From CAYWEM01 sp964457225 (GTDB lineage: Bacteria; Acidobacteriota; Aminicenantia; UBA2199): 64,000 nt of DNA. The notes beneath the pieces were generated by a model. That model searched no databases. It saw only the letters and a list, made by a program, of their open reading frames with translations, and was not told the DNA's origin. The first letter of the stretch is position 1; each line of letters starts with the position of its first letter. The translations under genes were made by a program, and so were the position numbers. The stretch covers positions 62,001-126,000 of the forward strand of contig CAYWEM010000008.1 of NCBI GenBank assembly GCA_964457225.1, given 5' to 3'. Shown one piece after another: positions 8,458-16,772 of the stretch.

Positions 8458-9444
8458 ATGGAAGTTGGAGTCGTCGGAATCGGTTACTGGGGCAAGAACA
8501 TCGTGCGCAACCTGTTGCGCTGTCCTGAAGTTGAGCGCTTGTACGTTTATGACCGGGATCCCGCCGCGGTCCAGGCGGCCTGCCGGCTTTTCCCGGGCGT
8601 CAGGGCCGCCTCCGGCCTCGATGAAATGCTCGGTAATTCCAAGCTGGAAGCGGTTTTCGTGGTTACTCCGCCGGAGAGTCATTTCAACCTGGGCCAGAAG
8701 GTGCTGCAGGCAGGCCGGCATCTTTACCTGGAAAAGCCTTTCGTCACTTCCACCCGTGACGCCCTGGAACTGATGGAGACGGCCGAAAAGCGGAAACTGA
8801 CCCTGATGAGCGGCCTGACTTTTCTTTACAGCCCGCCGGTACGGCTGATCAAGCAGGTGATCGACCGCGGTGAAATCGGGGAAATCGCCTACATCTCTTT
8901 CCGGCGCATCAACCTGGGCATACACCAGCGTTCGGTCAACGTTCTCTGGGACCTGCTGCCCCATGACCTGTCCATGATCATGCACTGGCTTGGGCCGCAG
9001 GCCAAGATGACCGGCGGTCGTTCCTTTCTCAAAACCAGCGTCGGCCGCCTGCCCGACGTCGGTTTCGTGTTCCTGGAATTCAGCGACGGCACAGCCGTCG
9101 AGGGACTGGTTTCCTGGCTGTCACCGCGCAAGATCAGGGAAACCATCATAGTCGGCCGGGAAAAAATGCTGGTTTACAATGACAGCGAGCCCGAGGAAAA
9201 GATCAAGATCTACGACAAGAAAGTGGAAGAAATGGAACCCGGTGATTTCGGTGAATACCAGCTTAGTTACCGGGTCGGCGACGTGATCAGCCCGCGGCTG
9301 GACGCGTCCGAACCTCTGCTCCTGATGGTCCGGGATTTTTTCGAGTCCGTCGCTTCAGGCCGTCCGCCCTTGAGCAGCGCCGCTTTCGCCCTGGAAGTGA
9401 CCTCGGCCATTGAAAAACTGATGCCGGCTGAAGCCGGTGTTTGA
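8458..9444 (+). CDS. Gfo/Idh/MocA-family nucleotide-sugar oxidoreductase (WlbA/WbpB-like)
   Basis: ATG 8458 follows AAGGAG and starts directly with the Rossmann motif VGVVGIGYWGKNIVRNL. The EKPF catalytic lysine-proline motif is near residue 97 and VNVLWDLLPHDLSMI carries the conserved histidine of the C-terminal domain. The 328-residue length fits the family. WlbA/WbpB enzymes oxidise C3 of UDP-N-acetylglucosaminuronate using NAD+, producing the 3-keto sugar used by the adjacent DegT aminotransferase. The gene order with the acyltransferase and aminotransferase supports that role. The substrate assignment is inference: no UDP-GlcNAc 6-dehydrogenase is seen here. Confidence 0.87.
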   Translation: MEVGVVGIGYWGKNIVRNLLRCPEVERLYVYDRDPAAVQAACRLFPGVRAASGLDEMLGNSKLEAVFVVTPPESHFNLGQKVLQAGRHLYLEKPFVTSTRDALELMETAEKRKLTLMSGLTFLYSPPVRLIKQVIDRGEIGEIAYISFRRINLGIHQRSVNVLWDLLPHDLSMIMHWLGPQAKMTGGRSFLKTSVGRLPDVGFVFLEFSDGTAVEGLVSWLSPRKIRETIIVGREKMLVYNDSEPEEKIKIYDKKVEEMEPGDFGEYQLSYRVGDVISPRLDASEPLLLMVRDFFESVASGRPPLSSAAFALEVTSAIEKLMPAEAGV

Positions 9445-9474
9445 ACGAACAAACCGATCTAAAGGAGAAAATAA

Positions 9475-10629
9475 ATGGACAGAGAAATCAAGCTGGTTGA
9501 CATTCACGCCCAGTACCAGGAGATAAGGGACAGGCTTTTCCCGGCCTGGGAGGAAGTCCTGGCCTCAATGCGCCTGATGCTCGGACCTAACATGAAGGCC
9601 TTTGAAACTGAATTCGCCGCTTACTGCGGCGCTCACCGGGCCGTGGGCTGCGATTCCGGCACCACGGCCATCCTGCTGCCCCTGCGGGCCCTGGGCATCG
9701 GTCCCGGTGACGTGGTCCTGACAGTTTCCATGACCTTTTTCGCCACGGTCGAAGCCGTTATCCTGGCCGGGGCCAAGCCGGTCATGCTCGATGTCGATGA
9801 AGACAGCTGCACCATGTCGGTGGAAGCTTTGAGGCGTTACCTGTCCGAGGAATGCCGCCGTGACGGCGACCGGCTGGTGGAAAAGGCCGGCGGCGGCACG
9901 GTGAAGGCCATCCTGCCCGTGCATCTTTACGGCATGCCGGCCGACCTGAGGGCGATCATGGAAATCGCCGCGGAGTACGGCCTGGCGGTCATAGAAGACT
10001 GCGCCCAGGCCCATGGAGCTGAGTTCGCCGGCCGGCGCATCGGTTCTTTCGGGCAGGCGGCTTCCTTCAGTTTTTACTTCTCCAAGAACCTCAGCGCCCT
10101 GGGTGAGGGCGGCATCATGCTGGCCGCCGATGACCGGGTGGCCGACCGCCTGGAGCGCCTGCGCCTGCACGGCCAGACCGACAAGTACACCCATGCTGAA
10201 ATCGGGTACAATGCCCGGCTCGATGAATTGCAGGCGGTGGTCCTGCGCCTGAAACTGGAAAAGCTGGATGAGTGGAATGAAAAACGCCGCCGGGCCGCCG
10301 CTCTTTACCATGAAGGCCTGGCCGGATTGCCCCTGCAGCTGCCCAAATCCCTGCCCGGCCGCAAGGAAGTTTATCACCTCTACGTGGTCAGAACTCCCAG
10401 GCGGGATGAACTGGCCGCCTTTCTCGGCGCCCGCCGGATCGGCTGCGGCATTCATTACCCCCTGCCCTGCCATCTGCAGCCGGCCCTGGCTTACCTGGGT
10501 TATCGTCCCGGATCCCTGCCGGTAACTGAAAACCTCTGCTCGGAGGTGCTCTCCCTGCCGATGCATCCCCACCTGGAAGCCGGCGAAGTGGCTGAAGTCT
10601 GCGGCGCGGTCAGGGAGTTTTTCAGCTGA
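9475..10629 (+). CDS. DegT/DnrJ/EryC1 sugar aminotransferase (WlbC/WbpE-like)
   Basis: A strong AAAGGAG precedes this ATG. The 384-residue PLP enzyme has CGAHRAVGCDSGTTAI, the VIEDCAQAHGAEF Asp motif and the Schiff-base lysine in SFYFSKNLSALGEGG. The FSKNLxALGEGG pattern is the C3-aminotransferase type (WlbC/WbpE, FdtB, QdtB), unlike the 4.5 kb paralogue. It would aminate the 3-keto sugar produced by the upstream Gfo/Idh enzyme, and the product would be acetylated by the beta-helix acyltransferase at 6.6 kb. The spacing of 30 bp on one side and 5 bp on the other indicates one operon. Confidence 0.9.
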   Translation: MDREIKLVDIHAQYQEIRDRLFPAWEEVLASMRLMLGPNMKAFETEFAAYCGAHRAVGCDSGTTAILLPLRALGIGPGDVVLTVSMTFFATVEAVILAGAKPVMLDVDEDSCTMSVEALRRYLSEECRRDGDRLVEKAGGGTVKAILPVHLYGMPADLRAIMEIAAEYGLAVIEDCAQAHGAEFAGRRIGSFGQAASFSFYFSKNLSALGEGGIMLAADDRVADRLERLRLHGQTDKYTHAEIGYNARLDELQAVVLRLKLEKLDEWNEKRRRAAALYHEGLAGLPLQLPKSLPGRKEVYHLYVVRTPRRDELAAFLGARRIGCGIHYPLPCHLQPALAYLGYRPGSLPVTENLCSEVLSLPMHPHLEAGEVAEVCGAVREFFS

Positions 10630-10634
10630 GTTCA

Positions 10635-12539
10635 ATGAACGCCCAGTTCCGAGACCGGGCTTTCCTGGCTGTCTGGGCCCTGGCCCTGGCCGCAGGCCTG
10701 CTGACCATAGCCCTGCATTTCGGTTTTTACCAGATTCCCCTGGCCTTCCTGCTGCTGGGATTTATCAGCTGGCGTCTGCACCCGGAGCGGGCTTTCCTGC
10801 TCTTCGCATTCCTGGCGCCCCTGGTCAATTCGTTGCCGGCCCTGCTGAGCGCTGATCTGCCCTTCAATTACAGCGCGCCGCTGTTATTCCACCTCAGCGG
10901 CCTGGTGCTGGGCGCACTGAGCCGCAAAGATCCGCCCTCGTTTGAATTCGCCTGGAGCCGGGCCTATCTTTTTTTCCTGGCCCTGCTGTTCGGCGGCACC
11001 CTGCTGACCCTGGCCGGCTGGTCAAACTTCGGGCTTTCCCGCCTGGCCCTGTTCCGCGACACCCCGGTCAACGCGGCCGGCGACCGTTTTTCCTTTGCCG
11101 TTATCTTCCCGGTACTGACCCTGTTACTGGCCGCCGCGGCTCCATACGCCGCCGCTCTGTTCCGGCAGTCCGGCCTGAAAAAGGCTGTCGTCTGGCAGGC
11201 GCTCAGCCGCGGTTTCCTGTTGTCCTGCCTGCTTGGGCTGCTGCAGCGATTTCTGTGGCCCGGCTTCCTGAGCCAGAGCTGGTGGGTGCTGGAACACGGG
11301 CATATAAACGGCGGTTTTTCCGACTTCAACGGTTTCGGTTTCTGCGCCGGCGTGCTCTTCCTGTACCATGCCTCCCAACTGCTTTGGCCGGAACGGCAAC
11401 CGAGCCGCCCCGGCCGGTCCGGGCTGCGGGAAAACCTGTTTTTTCTCTTTGTCAGCCTGGGCGGCGTTTTCCTGTCCGGTTCACGCACGGCTTTTTTCTT
11501 CGTCCTGGTCGCCGCGGCCGGGCTGTTTTTCAGTTCCCGGTTTTCCGCCCGGCATAAGATCCTGCTGGCCGTCGCCGGTCTCCTGCTGATCCTGCTGGTC
11601 GGGGGCACCCTGCGTGACCGCCTGCTGGGAAACATCAGGCTGATCGGCCAGAGCATGAGCCGGGGCGAACTGGTTGATACACTGGATCACTTCAGCAACG
11701 GCCGCATCACCATGGCCCGCAGCAGTGCGGCCATGATCAGCGCCCGGCCCCTGTCCGGAGTGGGGGCGGGCAACTTTTTCTTTCAACTGAAACACGCCAA
11801 GCGGGAAGAGCCTGAGCCGCTGCTCGACCTGCCGCTCAACCAGTACCTGCTGGCCGCCGCCGAGCTGGGCCTGGTGGGACTGCTGGCCTTTCTCTTTTTC
11901 CTGGCCCGCGCTTTCGGCGCAGTTGACGGCACTGGTCAAAAAGTGATCCTGGGGGCCGTCATGGCCGTTTTTTTGTTCGGTACTCCGCTCTGGCTGCCCG
12001 AAGGCGCAGTTTTTTTCTGGCTGCTGCTGGCCGCCTCGGCCCGGACCGGCTTGCAGCCGCCCGCCTGGAAATCCAGGCTGGCGGGCGGACTGGCCCTGGT
12101 CCTGTTCCTGCTGGGAGCGGTTCTGTCCTGGCCGGCCCTGCACCCGCTCAAATTGAGCGGACAGGCCGGCGTGGCCTACGATTACGGCTTCTGGTATCAG
12201 GAACTGGATGAATCCGGCCGGGCCTTTAACTGGAGCGGGGCGGCGGCAGGGTTTTTCCTGCGGTTCGACTCCCGGGGCCGGGCCCCGGGTCTGCAGCTGG
12301 TGGCTGAAGCTCCATTCAACAGCCTGCCCGCGGGCGGACAGCAGGTCAGCCTTTACTGGCGCGGCCGCCTGTGGCGCCGGCTGGATTTTTCAGAGCCGGC
12401 GGTGATGCCGCTCGATCTTCAGGGCGAACCGGGCTCAGCCGGGTTTTTTGAAATCAGGGTCCGGCCCGCCTTCAACCTCAAAAAAATGGGCCTGGGAGCG
12501 GAGGGTCGCAGCCTGGGAGTGAAAATATACCGGCCCTGA
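10635..12539 (+). CDS. O-antigen polymerase/ligase-like membrane protein with C-terminal soluble domain
   Basis: The 634-residue protein has about 11-12 hydrophobic helices over residues 1-490, and a large periplasmic-type loop containing GHINGGFSDFNGFG and later NGRITMARSSAAMISARPLSGVGAGNFF. The latter resembles the (H/R)-x-GxGxxxF region of WaaL/Wzy-superfamily proteins. It either polymerises repeat units or ligates the glycan to a carrier in the periplasm. Unusually, about 130 residues follow the last helix (LSGQAGVAYDYGFWYQEL onward) and look like a beta-rich extracytoplasmic domain. This is the last gene of the operon; prfB is convergent 21 bp later. Wzy and WaaL cannot be told apart by eye. 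Confidence 0.82.
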   Translation: MNAQFRDRAFLAVWALALAAGLLTIALHFGFYQIPLAFLLLGFISWRLHPERAFLLFAFLAPLVNSLPALLSADLPFNYSAPLLFHLSGLVLGALSRKDPPSFEFAWSRAYLFFLALLFGGTLLTLAGWSNFGLSRLALFRDTPVNAAGDRFSFAVIFPVLTLLLAAAAPYAAALFRQSGLKKAVVWQALSRGFLLSCLLGLLQRFLWPGFLSQSWWVLEHGHINGGFSDFNGFGFCAGVLFLYHASQLLWPERQPSRPGRSGLRENLFFLFVSLGGVFLSGSRTAFFFVLVAAAGLFFSSRFSARHKILLAVAGLLLILLVGGTLRDRLLGNIRLIGQSMSRGELVDTLDHFSNGRITMARSSAAMISARPLSGVGAGNFFFQLKHAKREEPEPLLDLPLNQYLLAAAELGLVGLLAFLFFLARAFGAVDGTGQKVILGAVMAVFLFGTPLWLPEGAVFFWLLLAASARTGLQPPAWKSRLAGGLALVLFLLGAVLSWPALHPLKLSGQAGVAYDYGFWYQELDESGRAFNWSGAAAGFFLRFDSRGRAPGLQLVAEAPFNSLPAGGQQVSLYWRGRLWRRLDFSEPAVMPLDLQGEPGSAGFFEIRVRPAFNLKKMGLGAEGRSLGVKIYRP

Positions 12540-12560
12540 GCGCCGGTTCGATGGCCGGGT

Positions 12561-13650
12561 TTATTTCAGCTTGAGCGCTTCCCTGATGAAGGGCAGGATG
12601 TCGCCGTCCAGCACCCGCTGGGCGTCACCGCGGTCGAGATCGGTGCGATGGTCCTTGATGGCCTGGTAGGGGTGCAAAACGTAGGAGCGCAGTTGGTGTC
12701 CCCAGGCGATATCGCTCTTGGCGTTTTCCTTGATTTCCTTTTCTTTTTCCAGTTCCTTCAGTTTCTTGTCGTAAAGCTTGGACTTCAGCAGGCGCATGGC
12801 CCGGTCCTTGTTCTGGTGCTGGGAGCGTTCACTCTGGCACTGGGCCACGGTGTTGGTCGGGAGGTGAGTCAGGCGGACTGCTGAATCGGTGCGGTTGACG
12901 TGCTGGCCGCCCTTGCCCGAGGCGCGGTAAGTGTCTACGCGCAGGTCCTTGGGATCGATTTCGATCTCTATTTCTTCATCGACTTCCGGGTAAACGAATA
13001 CCGCGGCGAAGGAAGTGTGCCGGCGCTTGTTGCTGTCGAACGGGGAAATTCTGACCAGCCGGTGGATGCCGCTTTCGGTCTTGAGAAAGCCGTAGGCGTA
13101 GGGGCCCTCGACGCGCACGGTGACACTCTTGATTCCGGCTTCTTCCCCGGGCAGCAGCTCAATGATGGTGGTTTTCAGGTTGTTTCTTTCCGCGAAGCGC
13201 AGGTACATGCGCAGCAGGATTTCGGCCCAGTCCTGGCTTTCAGTGCCGCCGGCCCCGGGGTGGATGGCGATGTAGGCATCGCCGTCGTCATTGTCGCCGC
13301 CCAGGTAATTGCGGATTTCCAGCTCGGTGATGAAGTCCTGGAAAGCCAGCAGTTCTTTTTCCAATTCGTCTTTCAGGCCCGGGTCTTCCTCCAGCATGGA
13401 AAAATACAGTTCCAGGTTTTCCAGCTGCTCATCCATTTTGCGGCCGGTGGCGATGAAATCGCTGAGCCCCTTCTTTTCCTTGAGGAGTTTGGCTGTTGCC
13501 CGCGGCTTGTCCCAGGCGCCGGGGGCGCTCAGCAGGGAGTCGATTTCGTTGACGCGTTGCTGTTTATTGTCGAGTTCAAAGAAACCCCCTCAGGTCATCG
13601 GCCTGACCTTGCAGGGAGTTGTACATGTTTTCAAGTTCGAATAATTCCAT
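12561..13650 (-). CDS. prfB: Peptide chain release factor 2, with programmed +1 frameshift
   Basis: The N-terminal 24 codons start at ATG 13648-13650 (MELFELENMYNS...) and reach the shift site: an SD-like AGGGGG, then CTT TGA (13576-13581). Slipping by one base skips the T at 13578 and continues GAA CTC GAC into the long frame, giving about 362 residues, the normal RF2 length. RF2 hallmarks are the SPF tripeptide anticodon (RISPFDSNKRR) and the catalytic GGQ loop (ASGKGGQHVN). The protein releases peptides at UGA and UAA; since UGA is the in-frame stop, low RF2 promotes shifting, which is autoregulation. The transcript is predicted to be leaderless. The interruption is functional, not a pseudogene. 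Confidence 0.96.
13575..13590 (-). promoter_or_regulatory. RF2 +1 recoding site
   Basis: On the minus strand this reads AGGGGGTTTCTTTGAA. The AGGGGG pairs with 16S rRNA just upstream of the CUU codon and the UGA stop sits in the A site, the canonical arrangement of the RF2 autoregulatory frameshift. Confidence 0.95.
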
Positions 13651-13656
13651 GCGCCG

Positions 13657-13686
13657 ATTATAAGGCCGGCGGCCCGGGCTTGTCAA
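13657..13686 (-). promoter_or_regulatory. Consensus promoter of prfB, predicted leaderless start
   Basis: A perfect TTGACA (13681-13686), 18 bp spacer and perfect TATAAT (13657-13662) end 6 nt before the prfB ATG. There is no room for a Shine-Dalgarno sequence, so the mRNA should begin at the start codon. Confidence 0.8.
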
Positions 13687-13711
13687 TCGCCGGGCCGCTG
13701 ATGCAGTGGCT

Positions 13712-14968
13712 TCAGGATGGATCGTTTTTCAGGGTGATCGAGCCGTACAGGCTGTTGATGACGATCTCGGGCTGGCCGGCCTGCTTGAAGGCCGTGCTTT
13801 CGGTTTTCTCCTGCAGGATTTCCAGCTCGGCGTCGCCACGGTTGACTATTCTGCCCTGCCTGGCGCGCAGGTTCATCGACGGCCGCAGGCCGACCGGGTA
13901 GCTGAGGCTGACATTGCTGTGCCTGGTGTTGATGTTCAGCCGGCCGCCCATTTCCAGGAAAGAAAACAGCAGGTGGCCGTGGCGCAGGTCGATATCGGCC
14001 TGGTGGCCGCGAAAACTGTTGACTTCAACGCGGTCGTAGGCGTTCTTGATCAGGAGGTAGTCGGAACTGATGTTGTTGATGCTTATCGGTGAATTCCGGC
14101 TGGTGATGATGGTGTCGCCGTTGACGTTCTCAAGGCTCAGCCTGGCATAGGATCCCTTGAGGTTGACCCCGGCGGCGATGTTGCGCAGGAAGACCGGGGT
14201 GTGCCTGGAATTGATCTCCACCGAGTGGCAGTCTTCGATGCTGATCCGGCCGAACGAGTTTTCCAGCGAGGTCAGCCCGGCACAGTTCCTGATCTGGTAT
14301 TCGTTGTAACCGCCGCTGCTTTTCATGGACTGGATTTCCACTACGCTGACCCGGGAATGCTGGATGTCGGCGTTGATGGGCCCGATGATTTCCTGCAGTA
14401 CCAGGTTGCCGTGGGCATGGCGCAGGTTGAGTTGGGAGGCGGATTTTTCTATGCTGGTGGCGCCGTGGCGGTTGTCCACGTTCAGGGGGCCGCTCACCGA
14501 GTCAATCCTGACCTCGCCGTGACGATTGAAGATTTCCACGGCGCCGGTCGCCGGAACCACGGCCTCAACCAGGACGCGGATCCGGTTCAATGGGAATTCT
14601 CCCTGGAATTCAGGTTTTACGGTCAGCAGGCCGTTGTTCAGGGTGACTCCGGCCGAGAGCCCGGCGGCCAGTTCCTCGGCTTGCCCGCGGTCGGGGTGAT
14701 GCACCCGGAAAACCAGGCGCAGGCCGACCTGGTCTTCAGGGCCGGCGCTGACTTTGACCGCACCGGCCGGGTTTTCAACGATGATCTTTTCCAGGCCGGA
14801 AAAAGATTGCTCCGGCTGGGCAAAATCGAAAAACTCCTCGCTGGCCAGGCTGAAACGATCGCCGAAGTTCAGGTCGGTCCTGATCGAGCAACCGTTGTTT
14901 TCCACGGCCTGGTACACCAGGCCGAATGCGATCAGCAGGGCGGCCAGTACCCATTCTCGTTTTTTCAT
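13712..14968 (-). CDS. DUF4097-like exported beta-helix protein
   Basis: The 418-residue protein has one N-terminal hydrophobic helix (REWVLAALLIAFGLVYQ) acting as a signal or anchor, then a long repetitive beta-rich region. Rungs recur about every 18-20 residues with a turn of the form (N/S/T)RH(G/S/T): positions about 149-151, 167-169, 183-187, 204, 255-257, 329-331 and 349-351. This resembles the DUF4097/auto-transporter head (GIN) beta-solenoid proteins often encoded next to LiaI-like membrane proteins and ECF or LiaRS-type envelope stress systems. It overlaps the upstream small membrane gene by 4 bp. Its molecular function is unknown. Confidence 0.7.
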   Translation of the reverse strand: MKKREWVLAALLIAFGLVYQAVENNGCSIRTDLNFGDRFSLASEEFFDFAQPEQSFSGLEKIIVENPAGAVKVSAGPEDQVGLRLVFRVHHPDRGQAEELAAGLSAGVTLNNGLLTVKPEFQGEFPLNRIRVLVEAVVPATGAVEIFNRHGEVRIDSVSGPLNVDNRHGATSIEKSASQLNLRHAHGNLVLQEIIGPINADIQHSRVSVVEIQSMKSSGGYNEYQIRNCAGLTSLENSFGRISIEDCHSVEINSRHTPVFLRNIAAGVNLKGSYARLSLENVNGDTIITSRNSPISINNISSDYLLIKNAYDRVEVNSFRGHQADIDLRHGHLLFSFLEMGGRLNINTRHSNVSLSYPVGLRPSMNLRARQGRIVNRGDAELEILQEKTESTAFKQAGQPEIVINSLYGSITLKNDPS

Positions 14969-15150
14969 TTTTTTCTGCTCAAGTGAATGATTATGTTCTT
15001 GGCCCCGATAAAGATCAGGATCATGGGCCAGAATTTGCCCAGGAAATGCCAGATGTTCAGGTTCAACCCCAGGTTCTTGAGCAGGAAGAGCACCCCGAGC
15101 AGCAATACCAGTACGCCCCAGAACAGGGTATCGTTTTTACTGATGCTCAT
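14965..15150 (-). CDS. Small LiaI/LiaF-like membrane protein
   Basis: This 61-residue protein starts after AGGAGG (at -7). It consists of two hydrophobic segments (LFWGVLVLLLGVLFLL and FWPMILIFIGAKNIII) separated by NLGLNLNIWHFLGK. The Trp-Pro in the second helix and the size match the LiaI/LiaF-type transmembrane module associated with envelope stress sensing. It sits between a related four-helix protein upstream and the beta-helix protein downstream, all overlapping or nearly so. The call rests on topology and context. Confidence 0.7.
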   Translation of the reverse strand: MSISKNDTLFWGVLVLLLGVLFLLKNLGLNLNIWHFLGKFWPMILIFIGAKNIIIHLSRKK

Positions 15151-15640
15151 CTTGATCCTCCTTGCTTTTTTTTTCAGCCAGTTGTTCGAGTACTATCTTG
15201 ACGCCGATGGCAATCAGCACCAGGGGCCAGAAGCGGGTTATCTGGCGGTAGGTGATCAGGTCGAGGTTGGCCAGTTGAAAGACGATGCCGAGCACCAGGA
15301 TCATCACCGAGGGAAAGAGCGGGATGTCCTCAGCCGGCCTGATCTTGTCTTCACCTTGCAAGGGGGTTTTTCTGGTTCTGGAGGTCTTGGCTTCGTTGAA
15401 ACTGTCGATGATCTGGAAGATGTAAAAACCGGCGATCATCAGGGCGAAGACGACGTTGTCGGCGCCGCGGGCGTTGTCGGTCATGATGATCAGGGAGGCA
15501 AAGATCAGGATATAGGTGATGCCCTTGATCAGGTTGCCGTTGTAAAAAGCGCCGCAGCCCGGAACGATCGAGAGAAAAGCGGCCAGGCCCGGGCTTTTTT
15601 CAGGCTGGCCCTGCACTTGTGGATCATGGTTTTCAGCCAT
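15137..15640 (-). CDS. Membrane protein with LiaI-like C-terminal module
   Basis: The ATG at 15638-15640 follows AAAAGGAGG; longer in-frame starts would sit inside the anti-sigma gene. The 167-residue product opens with a Gln/Pro-rich tail, then LAAFLSIVPGCGAFYNGNLIKGITYILIF, the pattern of TM2-like/DUF5683 proteins. A helix (FALMIAGFYIFQIID), a charged linker, and a pair of helices ending RFWPLVLIAIGVKIVLEQL follow, the last resembling the small neighbour downstream. It overlaps both neighbours, so it belongs to the ECF operon. Probably an inner-membrane component of an envelope response; no enzymatic motif is seen. Confidence 0.72.
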   Translation of the reverse strand: MAENHDPQVQGQPEKSPGLAAFLSIVPGCGAFYNGNLIKGITYILIFASLIIMTDNARGADNVVFALMIAGFYIFQIIDSFNEAKTSRTRKTPLQGEDKIRPAEDIPLFPSVMILVLGIVFQLANLDLITYRQITRFWPLVLIAIGVKIVLEQLAEKKSKEDQDEHQ

Positions 15641-16214
15641 TGTATCCTCCTTTTGGGTTGGCCGCCAGGAATTGCACGTAGCCAACCTCGTTTTTTTCTT
15701 GGTTTTTGCCGCTGCCTTCGGCTTTTTTTCCGAAAACACCGGAAAACAGAATGTCCCGGGAATCCCTGAGGCGTTCGATCAGGCCGCCGGTTTCGGCAAT
15801 TACCTTTTCGACTCCGGCCACCAGGGAATGCACCCGGCGGTTGGCCTCGGGGTAAATGTTGGTGAAGTAAAACAGGTTGAAGAACAGGATGGCCGTTCCG
15901 GCCGCGGCCGCGGCCCACTTGGGCAGGGACCCCCGGAAAAAGTCCAGCAGGCTTCTTTCTTCGTGTTCTTCGGCCTGTTCGGCGATATGATAAAGACGGT
16001 TTTTCAGGAAGAAGGGCACTTCTTCCTCCATCTCGGCCAGCTGGTTGATCAGGGCCTCCATTTTCTCCTTCAGGGCGGCGCAGGCCGGACAATCACGAAG
16101 GTGATCCCGGCAGGACTGGTTGATATCGGCCGGCAGGGTGTTTTCCAGCAGGTCCGAAAGCAATTCCTCAAACCGCGGGCAGTCAATCCTTTCCATTTTT
16201 TCCTCCAGCGACAT
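15633..16214 (-). CDS. Zinc-binding anti-sigma factor, single membrane span
   Basis: The N-terminal 60 residues carry the HxxxCxxC zinc anti-sigma motif (CRDHLRDCPAC, residues 35-45) of the ZAS/zf-HC2 family, which wraps around region 2/4 of an ECF sigma factor. One hydrophobic helix (WAAAAAGTAILFFNLFYF) follows at about residues 98-117, leaving a roughly 75-residue C-terminal sensor domain outside the cytoplasm. The gene overlaps the ECF sigma gene upstream by 32 bp, a common cognate-pair arrangement. Release of the sigma factor probably follows an envelope signal. Confidence 0.85.
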   Translation of the reverse strand: MSLEEKMERIDCPRFEELLSDLLENTLPADINQSCRDHLRDCPACAALKEKMEALINQLAEMEEEVPFFLKNRLYHIAEQAEEHEERSLLDFFRGSLPKWAAAAAGTAILFFNLFYFTNIYPEANRRVHSLVAGVEKVIAETGGLIERLRDSRDILFSGVFGKKAEGSGKNQEKNEVGYVQFLAANPKGGYNG

Positions 16215-16734
16215 GCGCCAGGGCGGCCAGTTTCAGGCGGGCGCGGTTGATGCGGGACTTGACCGTGCCCAGCGGCACCTTGCAGTTTTCCGCGATTTCT
16301 TCGTAGGATTGGCCCTGGATGTCGCGCATGATCAGGAAGAGACGCATTTCCGGCTCCAGCTGAAGCAGTTTGCGGCGCAGGCTCTCGTTTTCCGAGGCCT
16401 GGACCGCCAGGTCTTCAGGAGAATCCTGTTCATTGGCCAGGCGTTCGTCTATCTGATCGTAATTCCTGTGCTTCTTGTTTTTCCGCCAGTAGTCGATGCA
16501 GTGGTTGCGGGAAAGGGTCAGCAGCCAGGCGGTGAAATTTCTGTCCTCCTTGAATTTGGCCAGGTTGAAGTAGAGTTTTTCGAAAATCTCCTGGGTGATG
16601 TCAAAGGCCTCATCGCGGTCAGCGATGAAGTTGAGCGCCAGGTTGTAAACCTTGCGGGAATAAGATTGCACGATCATATTCCAGGCCTCCTTGTCACCGT
16701 TCTTACACCTTTTAACTGTCTCTTCAATTTCCAT
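16183..16734 (-). CDS. ECF-family RNA polymerase sigma factor
   Basis: The 183-residue protein has sigma region 2 (residues about 20-90, with FDITQEIFEKLYFNLAKF and FTAWLLTLSRNHCIDYWRK) and region 4 (about 125-175, helix-turn-helix QSYEEIAENCKVPLGTVKSRINRAR), with no region 1.1 or 3. This is the RpoE-like ECF layout. The first gene of a five-gene operon, followed by its anti-sigma factor. Upstream, a GGAAC-N17-CGTT pair on the same strand looks like an ECF-type promoter, so it probably activates its own operon. Confidence 0.92.
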   Translation of the reverse strand: MEIEETVKRCKNGDKEAWNMIVQSYSRKVYNLALNFIADRDEAFDITQEIFEKLYFNLAKFKEDRNFTAWLLTLSRNHCIDYWRKNKKHRNYDQIDERLANEQDSPEDLAVQASENESLRRKLLQLEPEMRLFLIMRDIQGQSYEEIAENCKVPLGTVKSRINRARLKLAALAHVAGGKNGKD

Positions 16735-16746
16735 ACACGCTCGTTA

Positions 16747-16772
16747 AACGAAAAGATTATAACAAAAGTTCC
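16747..16772 (-). promoter_or_regulatory. Putative ECF-type autoregulated promoter (overlapping a TATAAT)
   Basis: On the minus strand GGAAC (16768-16772) and CGTT (16747-16750) are 17 bp apart, the usual ECF -35/-10 pattern. The spacer also contains TATAAT (16756-16761) without a good sigma-70 -35, so either reading is possible. Confidence 0.5.

Noticed and set aside
9565..10635. 356-residue minus-strand frame
   Set aside because: It lies opposite the DegT aminotransferase, whose Lys and Asp motifs are intact; no motif or ribosome site supports the antisense frame.
13576..13578. In-frame TGA in prfB read as a pseudogene
   Set aside because: It is the canonical RF2 programmed frameshift site, and the rest of the protein is intact.
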